A stretch of DNA of 64,000 nt, from positions 1,067,026-1,131,025 of the forward strand of contig CAXAMN010021362.1 in the NCBI GenBank assembly GCA_963970005.1, written 5' to 3'. Positions 26,501-37,683 of this stretch are shown here, one piece after another. A program made the translations under genes and the position numbers. The number at the start of each line of letters is the position of its first letter. Position 1 is the stretch's first letter. Below the pieces are notes generated by a model. The model had not been told where the DNA came from. It ran no database searches and worked only from the letters and a program-made list of their open reading frames with translations. Origin of the DNA: Durusdinium trenchii (Eukaryota; Sar; Dinophyceae; Suessiales; Symbiodiniaceae).

Positions 26501-27580
26501 ATTCGCTGCAGGTGTGAACCAGCTGTCTCTGCCGTCTCTGACTCCATCAGCAGGTGGGAGAGAAGCTGCTGAAATGCCAGGTGCCACCCACTCCGTGTCT
26601 GTGACAGTGATTTCTTGTTCATCCACCATATGTGTGTGAAAGAAAGGGGGGAACCACTCACCACTGGGTGTTTGCACCCAAAGCCTTTGGCTCGATGCCA
26701 GAATGTTCGTCTTGGTTTTACCTCTTCTCATCTTTTGAATCCTCTTTCAACCTACACATCGACCCAAGAGGCCCCGGCACCCAGTCTCGCGCACTCGTTC
26801 AGCAACCTCCGCGGAACAACCCACCGCTGCCGGCGCGTGCCAGGCACGGAGGTCGATCGGCCGGTGGGCGAACGATCCACTCGATCCACAGTTTGACACA
26901 TTAGGTCGATCGTGGCCCTCCTTGTGTATTTCCAAGGTCTTGCATGCATACAGTGCGACACCCAAACTCTCTCTACAACTTCAACAAATGAACTGCCAAG
27001 TTTGCGACCTTTTCGATAGCTTCATCCAGACCACGGACAGACACGACCAACATCAACGACACCACCAGCTGGACAAGCCCTGGAAGTCGCACCTCTCATG
27101 TTTCACCAAGGAGTCCACACCATCTTCGTGACCTTGGTTCTCCAGGATGCCACCTGTTTTCTTCAAAAAACGGCTTAGTCGAAAACTCTGGCGGGTGGTG
27201 CCTATTTACGTGCAAAAAAGTCGCGACATGATGCCTCAGTCACACAAAATCCCTCTAGGTTATGTTATTACACTGCACGAAACGATGTGATCAGACATGT
27301 TTGGAGTTGATGCGTGATGATCCTCTCATGATGTCAGGAATGTTCGACAAAAGAGCTGTATTGACTAGCATCATAATGCTGTTTGTCATGGTACGTCTAC
27401 TTTGCTCGCTGCACTCATTCCTTTCTGAAAAGTGAAGACCTCCAAACGAACATCAAACAAGATCCTTCGCCACGCAACCGCTGTGAGGACACGATGGCTC
27501 CAAAAGGAGGAAAAACAAAAAGAGAATACCTGGAACCCCAAATCACGCAACTCTAACACCCAACACTGGGCTTAAGGAAA
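20560..27580. other. Long stretch without an assignable gene; exon-like islands
   Basis: GC-rich islands of 100-250 bp recur about every kilobase: near 20740-20830, 21520-21690, 22800-23110, 24240-24380, 24840-25010, 25990-26180, 26390-26560 and 26770-26890. The one at 24240-24380 has a plus-strand frame with all-G/C third positions ending at a GGGACG|GTGAGT donor, but the antisense frame is nearly as good. The one at 26770-26890 has a plausible minus frame that could be a further phosphoesterase exon. AT-richer DNA between them looks intronic. Nothing was recognised by family. Confidence 0.35.
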
Positions 27581-27589
27581 TCCCATGAA

Positions 27590-28600
27590 ATCTCATCGAT
27601 TCAACGAAGTCCTCGCAAAGCCGGAGCCTGAGCTCCCAGCGAACATAAAGGTCGTGGTTCCCTGGCCTCGGTCAGGCCCACGGACCGAAGGACGAACCAC
27701 CGGTGGACGCGACGGGCCTCCCAACCCTCGCTTCGATGAGGTCTGGGCTTCGTCCGTCTCATCGCTTCGATGAGACGGACGGATTCTCCGTCTGTTCCGC
27801 CCTCGTTCAGCGCGGCCGTTCGGCTGCTCAGCTTGGTGTTTCTCGGTGACCGGGCACGAAGAAGAGGTACTTGAAGCGTTGCTTCAGCAGCTGCAAGGTC
27901 TGGGAGACCTTCTGGAAGTCCTAAAAGCAACGAAGAAAAGAAACCCCACCCAAAAGCCGCTTGTCATGTTTGCTTGTGTCTCATTCGTGAGAAGGAAGGG
28001 AACCCATGGGAACCCTGTGGATGAGAGGGCCGAAGTCGGGTCCTAGCGGACTGGCTGGTTTTGAAAAGAAGGAATCGGAGGATGTGGGATGGCAAAGCAA
28101 CCGAGCGCGGGCTGAGGACTTGCACAGAATACACCTTGAGTGGAAAGCATGAAAAGAACAACTGGGCTGCACCCACACAAACGGTAGTACTCAACATGAG
28201 CTCCAGAAAAGACCTGGGTCATCATGAGTCACACAAAAGACATGGGCTGCTCGGTATCCTTCAAGTGGAGCTCCATTTTCCTGCCCCGAGCTTCTTTCAG
28301 ACCCTTCACCCACCGAGGCACGTGCGACACGTCGCCGGCCAAGAGCAGGGCATCCTCGCTGTAGGGACCCACCTGAGAGGTGCCGGCAGCGAACGCGGGC
28401 CGTGGCCCCGGGTTCACAGGGGCCGGTCAAAGCTGGCCGGGTCGAGGTGTGGATCTGAAAAGTGGACCGGAGAGGTTAGAGATGCATGAGGCATGATGCA
28501 AATGTCGGCGAAGCCGTCTTGGCTGCCGCTAGAAGCCAACAGATCGACCGTGAGAAAAGACGGACATCGGTCCTTTTGGCCTGACGCACACGGCATCGGC
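27590..28600 (-). CDS. Calcineurin-like metallophosphoesterase, multi-exon, partial
   Basis: Motifs of the metallophosphoesterase superfamily occur in order on the minus strand. The first segment (about 28420-28600) contains HFSDPHLDPASFDRP with the DxH metal site. Exon 28325-28372 reads YSEDALLLAGDVS, the GDxxD block. Exon 27851-27920 reads TLQLLKQRFKYLFFVPG. Exon 27661 down to about 27590 continues GNHDLYVRWE. Joining these gives the GDVSD and FFVPGNHD signatures in phase; one border uses a shared G and a non-GT donor. Such enzymes hydrolyse phosphate esters with two metal ions. The later histidine motif (GHTH type) and the C terminus were not found and should lie further left. The first segment may include unspliced leader. 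Substrate unknown. Confidence 0.68.
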
Positions 28601-28745
28601 AGATGGGGCATGGGAGCCTTCCCTCGTTTTGGTGCCTCCCACCAAATAAGCTGTACACTGTACCCCGAAGTTGGCAGCTGCAAATGGTGCACTTCAGAAG
28701 TTACTGCCAACGAAAGTGAAACATCAAACAACAAACATCAAAAAA

Positions 28746-29168
28746 CTACTTGAACAACAAGGCTTTCCTGCCTGCACGGTCCTTTTGGTAGTTCTTTGCC
28801 TGCCTGTCCCTCTTCCCTTCTGTCTTCATCTGTTGTTTCTTGAGGGCTTTCATTTCTTCTTTAATTTCGTAGGGCAATGATTGCAACTTGGTTGGATCGA
28901 TGTCTGCATTCATCGGGCGGCCGTTGGCCAACGAGTAGCGACCGTGGATGATGGCTCTGAGATTCTTCACAGTCTCTGTCCTCGCCAAGTCAGGCTGGTA
29001 CCCAGTGATGCGGAATCGGAGCTTGGTTCCGTCAAAATACAATTGTCCTCCTCCATCTTCTGCAACCTTTTGCATCAATTTTCTCACTCCGTTGAACGAT
29101 CTTGAACACCAATCCATGTTGGACTCAAAGTCGAAGTCTTTGATCAACGCACTTGTGCCACACGGCAT
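28746..29168 (-). CDS. Hypothetical protein, 3' terminal exon
   Basis: An open frame of about 140 codons, ending at a stop at 28746 and containing an ATG at 29168. The middle reads YFDGTKLRFRITGYQPDL and the end is highly basic and charged (MKALKKQQMKTEGKRDRQAK), suggesting a nucleic-acid-binding or nuclear tail. The real exon may start at an acceptor just downstream of the ATG (ACAAG|TGCG). It sits directly upstream, in transcription order, of the phosphoesterase gene, leaving less than 200 bp between the two. I do not recognise the family. Confidence 0.5.
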   Translation of the reverse strand: MPCGTSALIKDFDFESNMDWCSRSFNGVRKLMQKVAEDGGGQLYFDGTKLRFRITGYQPDLARTETVKNLRAIIHGRYSLANGRPMNADIDPTKLQSLPYEIKEEMKALKKQQMKTEGKRDRQAKNYQKDRAGRKALLFK

Positions 29169-29179
29169 GAGGATCAATC

Positions 29180-32100
29180 TCCAACTACCTTTGCTACCTT
29201 GAACAAGTGTTTAAATGCTGCGATGCCGTGCCATGCCTTCTGATTTTCTCACCAATCATCACATGCGTCTCAGAATCAGAAAAGCACATCATTTAAAACG
29301 TAGGTGTCACCACACCGCAAATGACACCCGGGGGACAGCTACCCACCACCTCTGAGACTCAGATCTTTGCATTTCCAACCCACCGGGCATCCCGACCGGC
29401 AGCTCCTCCAACTGTCGGAGGTTCTCGTCCCAGTCCGTATGCCTCGGTCTCGGTCCAGTCTCGGTCCGGTCGACGGGCCGAACGCCACGAAGCCCCGAGG
29501 TCCCGCGCTGGTCCATCCAAGCCCTTCTAAATTGGCCGTTCATGTCTGGATGTGTTTGCAAGTTTTTTGTAACAGATGTGTCCCGTCAAGTCAGTGCGTT
29601 CCTTTCTTTGATCAAGTCCTTCAAAGAATGGATCCATGGATCAATTCATACAGGATCCATTTAATCCATCTCAGACTTGGCAACCCCTTTTGGCGCACTC
29701 GCACAGCCGGCCGCCCGGCACCTATCGGCACCTCTGGGCACCCCGGGCACGTCAGAGATGCCAAAGACCTCGGTGAAAAGACGACCCGGTCGGCCGTGCT
29801 CCGGTTGCACGCGATGGTGATTTCACCGCCATTGGTAGCTCCAGCTGTTAGTACTCAGTACCCTGGACCCAAGATTCACAGGGTGATCGGAGAAAGGTCC
29901 GCGAAGCTTTCGAGGGCTTTGGACATCTGCCATTGGTGGTCTCCACTTTGCAGAACTGCCCCAAAACACCTAGCTCCCAAAGGAAGCACCACACCCTTTA
30001 CCAGATGCGAACACTGTGTTTTGCCAAATGTCAAAGCAAACCTACCCTTCTGAAATGCATAACCTTCCGACCACATTTGGGGGGCATGCCTTCGCAAACG
30101 AAGCAGATGCAAACTAGCAACAACGCGGCCTATGAATACCACTTGCCTTGCCACCGCTGCTACACTGCTGCGACGGCACAATGTATCACACCGAGGTTTG
30201 CGATCTGGTTGTCCTTTTTGACTCTCCTTGGTTTCCAGGCTAATGCAAGAAAACCACTCCTAGTTGTTGCAACCCTACAAGCATCTGTTTGTGGACTCAA
30301 CAGCTTCTGTTTTCCTCTTCAAAAACTCGCACCGCTGGAACCTGGGACTCGTTGCACCGCCTCCTCCTCTGGGCTTCGCCACCCGAAACCTCCGTGCCAC
30401 ACGGGAGACCCTCGCCACACGGCAGCCTGGCAGAATCGATCAATGGCCGGTCGTTGTGCTCGGTCTCACTCGGTCAATGGATTCTTTCGAAAGAATCAAT
30501 CTCAGTCAGGTCACCTTTTTTCAATGGGTCTCACCACCAAGTCGTGGTTGGCCTTTCGGGCCTCTTATCTGAAGGTCTGGGAGTTGAGAGAGAACTAAGG
30601 CCCTCAGGGCGCAACAAGAACCGTCATCGCAGCGTGGATTAGCACGTGTCAGGAATCCTCGGGTCCTAATATGACTCATTCCCGGTGTTTCCACTTTATC
30701 TTGATAAGTTTGGAGCACAAGTCTTTCTTGATAAGTTTGGAGCTAACTTGCCAGTGTTTCGAAACGGTGTCCTGATATGGATCTTGCGTACATCGCCACA
30801 GCTTTCTTGCTTGTTCAAGGCACTAAAAAAAAGAAAGCAAGGCTAAAAACTTGGAAACCGAGATTGGAGTAATTTTGGCTTCGCCGCGCAAGCGATCCAA
30901 AAATTGGGATTGCAACACGCAGTGGAAAGTCTTGGCTGCCCATTGCAATGTGCCAACTAGACAGAGTCAACTGTTGGAAAAGAATCCCACTTCTCGTATT
31001 CTGTCAGATTCAATACCGTGCAGGAAGGGTCCAACTCGTTCTTCAGACGTCCGATCGTCTTTTGGGGGGCGCGGCTCGTCTTTCTCGGATCTTTGCATTC
31101 TTTGGTGAGGTCTAGACCTCTTGGACATCCACCACCTTCGACGCCTGCCAGGATGGTCAGCCAATGCCAGGGTCGCGAGCGGCGCGAATCGGTCGCTTTG
31201 CTGCGCGTCCTCGGCTGTGCGAGGCCGGGCCGGCCCAGCTGGACCAGCTGGACGGTGCCTAACGAATCCTGGAACACCGACCTGGAACACCTCAAGCGTC
31301 TTGGGTGGTGTCAAGACGTTCGTTGACCAAATGCGCCTGAAAAGACTTGAAATCATTTCAATCCTTCATGATCTTCTCACGATCTTCTCACGATCTCCTC
31401 ATGATCTTCGGATCTTGCCGCGACGTCCCGCAGTCCTCACGTCCGCAACGTCCGCCGACCGGGTCACGGCCGGTGCGACCGGGGACACCGATGGCGGTGC
31501 CGGCCACATTCACCCCTGGCGGCCAGCGACGTCGCAAGCGACGGCCCGACGAGGCCGACGGCCCGTCGTTCGAGGACTCGGGTGGAAAACGGGATTCGTG
31601 GGTTGATCAAGTGGGATTCACCTCACCTTTGGTCAAACTCCACAGGTTCAAGCGATGTACAAACAGGTGTCCTTTTGTTTGGTTTCCACCAAAAAGGTGC
31701 GGACAAATGGAACATCTACTTGGGAAGAGTTTCTCAGAATAAATATATAGAGGACTTTCGGTGACAGCCTAGCTGCCCCTCCAACTTCAAGCAGGCTTGA
31801 CATCAGTGTGTAAGGCAGTGACACCTATACCCTAAGAAGTCCAGGAAACGACGGAAACGCCGATGTTTGAGACCGAAGCAAAGGATATTCCCTGACGAAA
31901 GGATGAAAAGGTCACCGTTCATCAGACCGAATCGACTGGACCCCCCCTCTGCCACACATGTTCTGCAACTCATCCATCCAAATTCTGGAAAACGGGTCGA
32001 CTTCAACTGCCTCCGGCATGGCGCGTTCGCAAGCAACTATGGCTCTCCCAGTCAGCATCCGTGGTGAAGGGCCGAAGGGCTTAGTGGTGAAGGGCTGGAG

Positions 32101-32700
32101 CCCGTGGGGTCGCTGGGATGCGCTTCTTCGTCTTAACATGTCTCAACTTGGCGTTTTGATCAAAACGACGTGGCCGAGCAATGCTAACAAAGAGTTGTCT
32201 TTGCAGTTGGAGACATGTAATCACCAAGTATTCAATGCTGAAGAGCAACTCAAGCTGTAGCCGAAAAAACAACGCTGTTTTGGCAAAATCTTTGTATGTG
32301 GTCGAGATTGATTCTGAGATGTTGTGTAGCCCTTCCAGCAAAAAGGAAGTCTTTTGGGCATTCTGGATGGGGGCATGTCGAAAGTAAAGCCCCCGAACAA
32401 AAACTCGTTCAACTGCCCACTTGCGCCACACTTGGTGAATATTGGGAATGCTCATCATATGTGGGGCCGGCATACTACAATGCGTTCCAACAAGATCACG
32501 GGTTGGTTGGAGCTACTGAATGGAATGAGTATAGTCCGACATCCTGGAACCACACATGAACCCAGCCAGCTGACGGCCAACTCCATACTCGGCTCCACAA
32601 ATCTATGCGCCCAAACCGTGAGAAGAGAAACAACGTCTGTTCAGCAACGATCCAAATCACTCGAAAACCGTGCCATCCAGGCTTCTCCCGACGGCGGCAA
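29180..32700. other. Unassigned stretch with exon-like islands
   Basis: Islands at 29380-29520, 29690-29870, 30330-30480, 31060-31330 and 31405-31606 have open frames on both strands. The clearest is 31405-31606, plus strand, ending in a basic then acidic segment (GGQRRRKRRPDEADGPSF) typical of nuclear proteins, though a minus frame is also open. The two repeats TTGATAAGTTTGGAGC near 30700-30745 are a short direct duplication. No gene could be assembled. Confidence 0.3.
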
Positions 32701-32819
32701 AATTGCATCCTCTTTCTTTCCGAGTTCCTCTTCTCTGGCGCTAGTGAACCCCCAGTGAACGCCACACAGCACGGCTTTGTCGCTGGGCTGCTCCGCGGGA
32801 CCTCGTCCGCCGTTGCTCC

Positions 32820-33471
32820 TCACGCAGCGCAACTCCGCGGACAGTAACTGGGCAAGGAGGTGCCGTTGGCGGCTGTGCAATCACAGCTTTCAGGACACGT
32901 CCAGGCCAGCGGCCGCACCAGCTCCGGATCCCCCTCACACCAGGAGGTTTGAGTGCCAATGAGGTTCCGAAACTGCGGTTGCTTCAAGGTAGCACATCCA
33001 CCCAGCTTCATGGCTGCAACTAAGGCTTCCAGGTAAGGTATGGCTGAAGATTGGTAAATGCCACTACCCAAGACATGTGCAAGGGTTGGCAAATAGTCAT
33101 CCCACATCTGAATCCATGTGTCATCCATGGGCCGATCTTTACAGTCCTCAGAAGCCAACCTTTGCCGGGCCATCTCCAAGCAACCTTCTGAACAACCGTG
33201 GTACAGAACCTTGTACCAGCCGCTTGCAAAGGGATTGGAACACTCGCCTTGGATTGGTGTCCGCTCAGTGTGTGTGTGTGTGTGTGTGTCACCACCTGTT
33301 CCTAAGGTTCTCATGGCTAATCACAGTTTTGATGAAGTCCACTAGGCTTCCGGAACACAATCCACGACTTTTCAATTCAAGCAGCAGGGGGCTCGTGGAC
33401 GCATGGATGGCACGAGCCAACGAAGACTCATCCATGTCGTCGTGATACCAGACCTGATCAGTCTGGCGTAC
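32820..33471 (-). CDS. Cysteine-rich protein, two exons (CP.SC motifs)
   Basis: Two minus-strand exons. The first starts at CAG|GTACGCC (33471) and reads HDDMDESSLARAIHAS to about 33310. The second runs from about 33253 to the stop at 32820. Between them lies a short intron carrying a TG/CA microsatellite. The second exon has regularly spaced cysteines: HGCSEGCLEMA, then DCKD, and a tail with CPESCDC and YCPRSC. Paired CP-x-SC motifs resemble the small disulphide-stabilised (ShK-like) modules common in dinoflagellate and other protist extracellular proteins; this is a weak resemblance. The 5' end is missing, so a signal peptide cannot be checked. The exact splice borders are uncertain. Confidence 0.5.
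33267..33289. repeat. (TG)n microsatellite
   Basis: About eleven TG dinucleotides on the plus strand, inside the proposed short intron of the cysteine-rich gene. Read on the minus strand it produces an artefactual Thr-His run at the start of the second open frame. Confidence 0.9.
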
Positions 33472-33479
33472 CTGCTAGG

Positions 33480-34027
33480 CGTCAACTGTTTGAACTTTTG
33501 AATACGCTGTCCCATTCTGTGTCTTGCAGAAAGCCGCTAATGCATTACTAAACAGTTTTCAACACCTACAAATTGACTGACTTTCCACCTTGCGGTTTGC
33601 ACTTCCTTCGGTTCTTCAAGTCAAGGGGAACTTCACTCTGATACTAGCTCATGCGAGCAACTCTCTAAGTGTGTTTCGCCACAGGGCCCCACTGCGGGCT
33701 GTGGTGTGATCCCCGTCAAGGGGCGCCGTGCACGTTCAGACCCACCTTGCGTGGCTTTCCCTCCCTGAATTCTCTCTCGTTTGCACTCCGGAACTTCCTG
33801 TGATTGTCTCTGAATGACGGTACTGCACGATACCCCTGATTTCATGCCGCAGGGCTTACTGTGATCAAAGACTGAAGATGATGTCTGCAATCTCACGCTG
33901 CCAAGTAATCACTTGTACAGTCATTTTAGGCACGACTCAGGCACGACCGTACGTTCAGGTTTAGGCCAGTTTCTGCACAGCACGAGAACTTTTCGTCCAC
34001 TCGCTCCACGACCTTCACTTCGACGCC
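33480..34027. other. Spacer; possible minus-strand exon at 33640-33900
   Basis: The minus strand has an open frame of about 87 codons here that starts with a non-ATG codon and has no recognised motif; it could hold an upstream exon of the cysteine-rich gene. From about 33930 the plus strand becomes rich in C and T, the leader of the plus-strand frame array that begins at 34028. Confidence 0.3.
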
Positions 34028-36027
34028 ATGAACTACCAATGGATGGCTCAACCGTCTCCAACACCAAGTACACCTTCACCCTATGGACCTATTTCACAGC
34101 CGACCTCCTTGGTGACCCCTTCGGCTCCATATGGTGCAGCTCCCACGATGCCAATCTCAATGCCTCACCTTCAACCACTTCAATCAATACTACCACACCC
34201 ACAGCATCTACCGCTTCAATACACTTCCCCCACAGCGATGCCGACACAGCTCCAACCCCTTCCCAATACCCACCTGGTTCAGATTCCATCCGCACTTCAC
34301 TCCGCAAGTTACCCAGTGCAAACAACCCCCCACTCACCGGACCCGAGTCCCTCTTGGACCTCACCCACACTCCTTGTCGCCCCTTCGACATATTGGCCAC
34401 CACACCCGCAGAACGTCGTACAACACGCACTCCCTACGGACCCTTCTCAGCACATCTCCGCACCGGCCACAGTCCCCACTCCACCAACACCCATTCCACA
34501 ACCTGGCACCACGGCCACCGCTCCACAGCTCGACACCACGAGTGTCTCCACCACACCCACAACTCTTTCCCCTCCGGCATCAGCCGCCACTCCAGCCACC
34601 ACCACTTCTACCACTACACCAACACGTTCTCAAGCGACATCCACACGATCCCAAGCTGCCGGTCCAACACCGCCCTCCTGTCAAACCACAACCCCCCGCA
34701 GGCCCACCACCTACGCGTGGTATTTGGGCTCCACCACCATTGACAAGTTACAGCACCCACGCCGCTCCCAGTACCCATGCTGCTCCCAGAACCCGCTCTC
34801 GTTCCCCTCGCCGATCCAACATCCGTCTCACACCCAACCCTCGGCATTCGGATGACCGTCCCTCCGGTTCTACCCGCGACCCTGCCACTACCCCAAGACC
34901 CAAGGGCATCCATGTTGCCACCAGTGCCACCGCCACCGAACCACATCGCCGCCCTTACAACCCCTACACTTTAGCAGAGCAGGACCACGCCAGTCACATC
35001 TATGGCAGGGACACTTTCAATCGCATTTTGCACTACCTACATCATCAATGCGACCAACTTGCGGAACGCAACACTCCTATGCTGCGCTACGTGGCCAGGA
35101 TCCTCACTACTGCCGGCATCTTTGCAAAGGACTTAGAAATGCTTGAGCAATGGATCCATTCCGACTGGGACAACGACATCAACGCTTACAAGTCCACAGC
35201 TTATTTTTCCCTCTACATCCCCCGCCTCCAGCACAAACAGCGAGTCGAACACATCCCCCATCGCCGCAACCAGACTGACACTCAACACGGTACAGTGCAT
35301 GTGTTTGCGTGTCACGCCACTGAGGAAGGCAACCTCCTGAACTTGCTACAGTCTGGACGCTTCAAACCCAGCACCAATCATTCACCCACTGCCCAAGGTT
35401 TCTATGCTCAAGGCTATGAAACTACTGGCACGCTGATCTATGACGCCTGGCATACAGCTCGAGTCATCGACAAAAATTGCCAAATGCCAAAGAACAAAGC
35501 CGGCATCATCCTCCATTGCATGGCTTGGGGCGCTGGCAAAAGTTTACTCAGGGCGGCGAACACGAAGGAGAACGTCTGCTCGCGGCCGATTGGGACTCGT
35601 GGGAACCATGGCAGGAAGAACAACTCATCGACATGGAGACTATAACACCAAGCTACGTCCCAGCTGGAACTTCATCGCCAAGAAGTTCCAGTGCACCCCT
35701 GCTCAATGTAAGGCACGATGGGAAGAGATTCTCTCACATCAAGCCACTCTGAATACCGACCAACCCGAACGTCCAGCCTCACCACAAGCAGATCGTGCCG
35801 CTTCCGGACATCAAGACGACGCACCTGATCCAGCTTTGCCTGACGCTCATCTCAGGGCTTCCCCCTCTATGGCCGACTCCCACCTTGCGGACGGACCTAT
35901 TCCGGATCCTGTCCCCCTCTTGTCATCCGAGGCTGTTCCAATCCATCAACATCACGCTGATCTCCCTCCAGATCTGGCTACCTCCCCGACACCACCGAGT
36001 ACAAGTGCTCCAGCTTTGGACTTTTAG
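34028..36027 (+). pseudogene. Mobile-element-like gene: Pro/Thr-rich region, ART-like and Myb/SANT-like domains, frameshifted
   Basis: Coding character continues across three frames. It starts at ATG 34028 with a Pro/Ser/Thr/Gln-rich stretch and shifts near 34740 into an Arg/Ser-rich segment. There follows a globular region (TLAEQDHASHIYGRDTF) and then HVFACHATEEGNLLNLLQ...GFYAQGYETTGTL, which has the H-x-T and GFYA layout of ADP-ribosyltransferase-like folds. It shifts again near 35530-35560 into an acidic segment (DWDSWEPWQEEQLID) and near 35640 into LRPSWNFIAKKF...QCKARWEEI, a Myb/SANT-like helix with its tryptophans. The final part is Pro/Asp-rich, to a stop at 36027. At least three indels break it, so it is probably a dead copy. 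Domain calls are by eye and tentative. Confidence 0.5.
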
Positions 36028-36194
36028 GCGGCCCCTAGTGAGACTCACTCCCCGAGCTAATTCCGACAGTCTCGCGATTTTGCAGCGCTGTATGGATCCT
36101 AGCAGACAAAAAGCCCGCCTTTGACCCTATACTTTTGTCCCTTTCTCCCGTCGCCCTTCCACATGTTTCCCGCTCCCCTTCTAGCGGTATATCA

Positions 36195-36218
36195 CCTCAG
36201 CCATTTTGACGGTTCAAG
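36195..36218 (+). other. Sequence resembling a relict dinoflagellate spliced leader
   Basis: This stretch matches the conserved dinoflagellate spliced leader at most positions: AGCCATTTTG is intact, followed by a 3-base insertion and a near-match ending TCAAG. It lies nine bases upstream of the ATG at 36227. Relict leaders mark reinserted mRNAs in dinoflagellates. One copy with an insertion could arise by chance. Confidence 0.35.
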
Positions 36219-36226
36219 TCCTCGCC

Positions 36227-36913
36227 ATGTCTCTGTACACTTCCCCCACGATTAGTAAACGCGGAGGACCTCCATTCAGTACATTCACCATGCCTCGCAT
36301 GCCTCCGCCGCAACCTGATCCAGGTCCCGTACGGCATCCCGAGATGATGTGGCTCCATTGGACTATCAACTTGCTTTCTTGGATCATTGACAGTATCCAA
36401 CATCACCCGATAGTTACTCAACCCATACCTCCGATGGATCAATTCCCTACCGAAGCAGACTACCACCGTTTTCGGGACTTCTGCATCAACTTGACGCAGC
36501 TCAGCCTCACTCGCGATGAGCTCCAAACCACTTTGCGAGAGGTTCAATCCATTCCACATGATCAACTTGCAGCTCTCACTCGCACGTGGCAATACTCCTG
36601 GCATCATGCTCAATATCGTATTTTGACTGGTCGCTCCCCTTCCAATCCGCGTCAGGATCCACGGTCTGATGCTGCTCAACGTGTACCTCGTGATGGACCA
36701 CCGCCTGCCTCCGACACCATTCGCCTTCAACCGACTCCGCAGCACGGTCCTCATCCTGCACCTCGAGATCGCGCTCGCACCCCACCCGTCCGCGCAGATG
36801 ATATACATCTACATCCACGCCCTGGACAACATCTACTCAGACCACATCTCAGAGCGTCTCTCCCGCAGGACGTGCCGGTCTACATGCATCACTCTCTCCA
36901 CCGTGAGACTTGA
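36227..36913 (+). CDS. Hypothetical intronless ORF of the plus-strand array
   Basis: An open frame of about 228 codons from ATG 36227. The first part is Pro-rich, then comes a helical globular segment: WLHWTINLLSWIIDSIQHH, followed by FPTEADYHRFRDFCINLTQL and RDELQTTLREVQSIPHDQL. The tail becomes Pro/Arg-rich, and a different frame (IYIYIHALDNIYSDHISERL) looks more protein-like after about 36780, suggesting a frameshift there. No known domain. It is preceded by a pyrimidine-rich spacer and by the spliced-leader-like sequence. Confidence 0.4.
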   Translation: MSLYTSPTISKRGGPPFSTFTMPRMPPPQPDPGPVRHPEMMWLHWTINLLSWIIDSIQHHPIVTQPIPPMDQFPTEADYHRFRDFCINLTQLSLTRDELQTTLREVQSIPHDQLAALTRTWQYSWHHAQYRILTGRSPSNPRQDPRSDAAQRVPRDGPPPASDTIRLQPTPQHGPHPAPRDRARTPPVRADDIHLHPRPGQHLLRPHLRASLPQDVPVYMHHSLHRET

Positions 36914-37065
36914 TTGCACCAACACCTCACTTTAGCTTTTGCGAACAAACAGACCGCCGCGCTTCCTCCCCCCTCCCACTCCTGATTACTCCCCCCCAAC
37001 TAGAAGGATTGCATTTCTCCCCGTCAAACCTTCCCACTGCTTTTCTTTGCTACTTTTCTTTGCTT

Positions 37066-37480
37066 ATGGCTACATCCTTGGCATCAACTTCGGCAACTTC
37101 ATCTTCAGCTCCCGGTCTTCGCCCAGCTATCGGCGACCTCCCGTCTCAACGTCCAATTCCTGACCACTTGACGGATCCCCATCGCGCACCTACTCATCAA
37201 CCTGGATCTCCTTCTCCTTCGCTTCCAGATGATGTACATGATCCATTTGCGGCGTCGCTTCGTGTATGGGCCCGGAAGCCATTCCTCAGGACGCTCGCCG
37301 AGCTTTTTGCTACTTCTTGAACTACCCGACACCTCCGGCCAGCCCACGCCTAACATCCCGGTCTCCGCGTCGACAAGATCGTCATCCAAGGGAACAATCT
37401 CCTCGACCAGAACGACTAGCAGGGAATGCTTCAGTGACGATCTCCCTGGACTTCACTTCATCCACTATGACATCCTCTAA
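37066..37480 (+). pseudogene. Short broken ORF of the plus-strand array
   Basis: Starts at ATG 37066 with an Ala/Ser-rich leader and a Pro/His-rich segment. Near 37250 the protein-like reading moves to another frame (MGPEAIPQDARRAFCYFLNY). The break indicates an indel. Nothing is recognised. The spacers on both sides are strongly pyrimidine-rich. Confidence 0.35.
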
Positions 37481-37683
37481 GGCTGCCGGGTCCTCCTAGG
37501 TCTTCCTAGATCAACGTTTCTTCACCGTTTCAATGTCACTAGTTTCCTTTGCGCCTTGTATATATGCAAAGGTTATCCGAAAAGTCCCAGTTCCTATTGG
37601 TTTCTCTTGCCTCCATCCATCCCCATATCACCACAAACGTATTCCCCCCTTCCTCTTTACACCCGCAGCTGAACCTCTACGCC

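Noticed and set aside
28560..28720. Minus-strand frame with CTICSCQ and PCPICRCRV, like a RING finger
   Set aside because: The cysteine spacing does not complete a RING fold, and the phosphoesterase reading frame occupies the same DNA.
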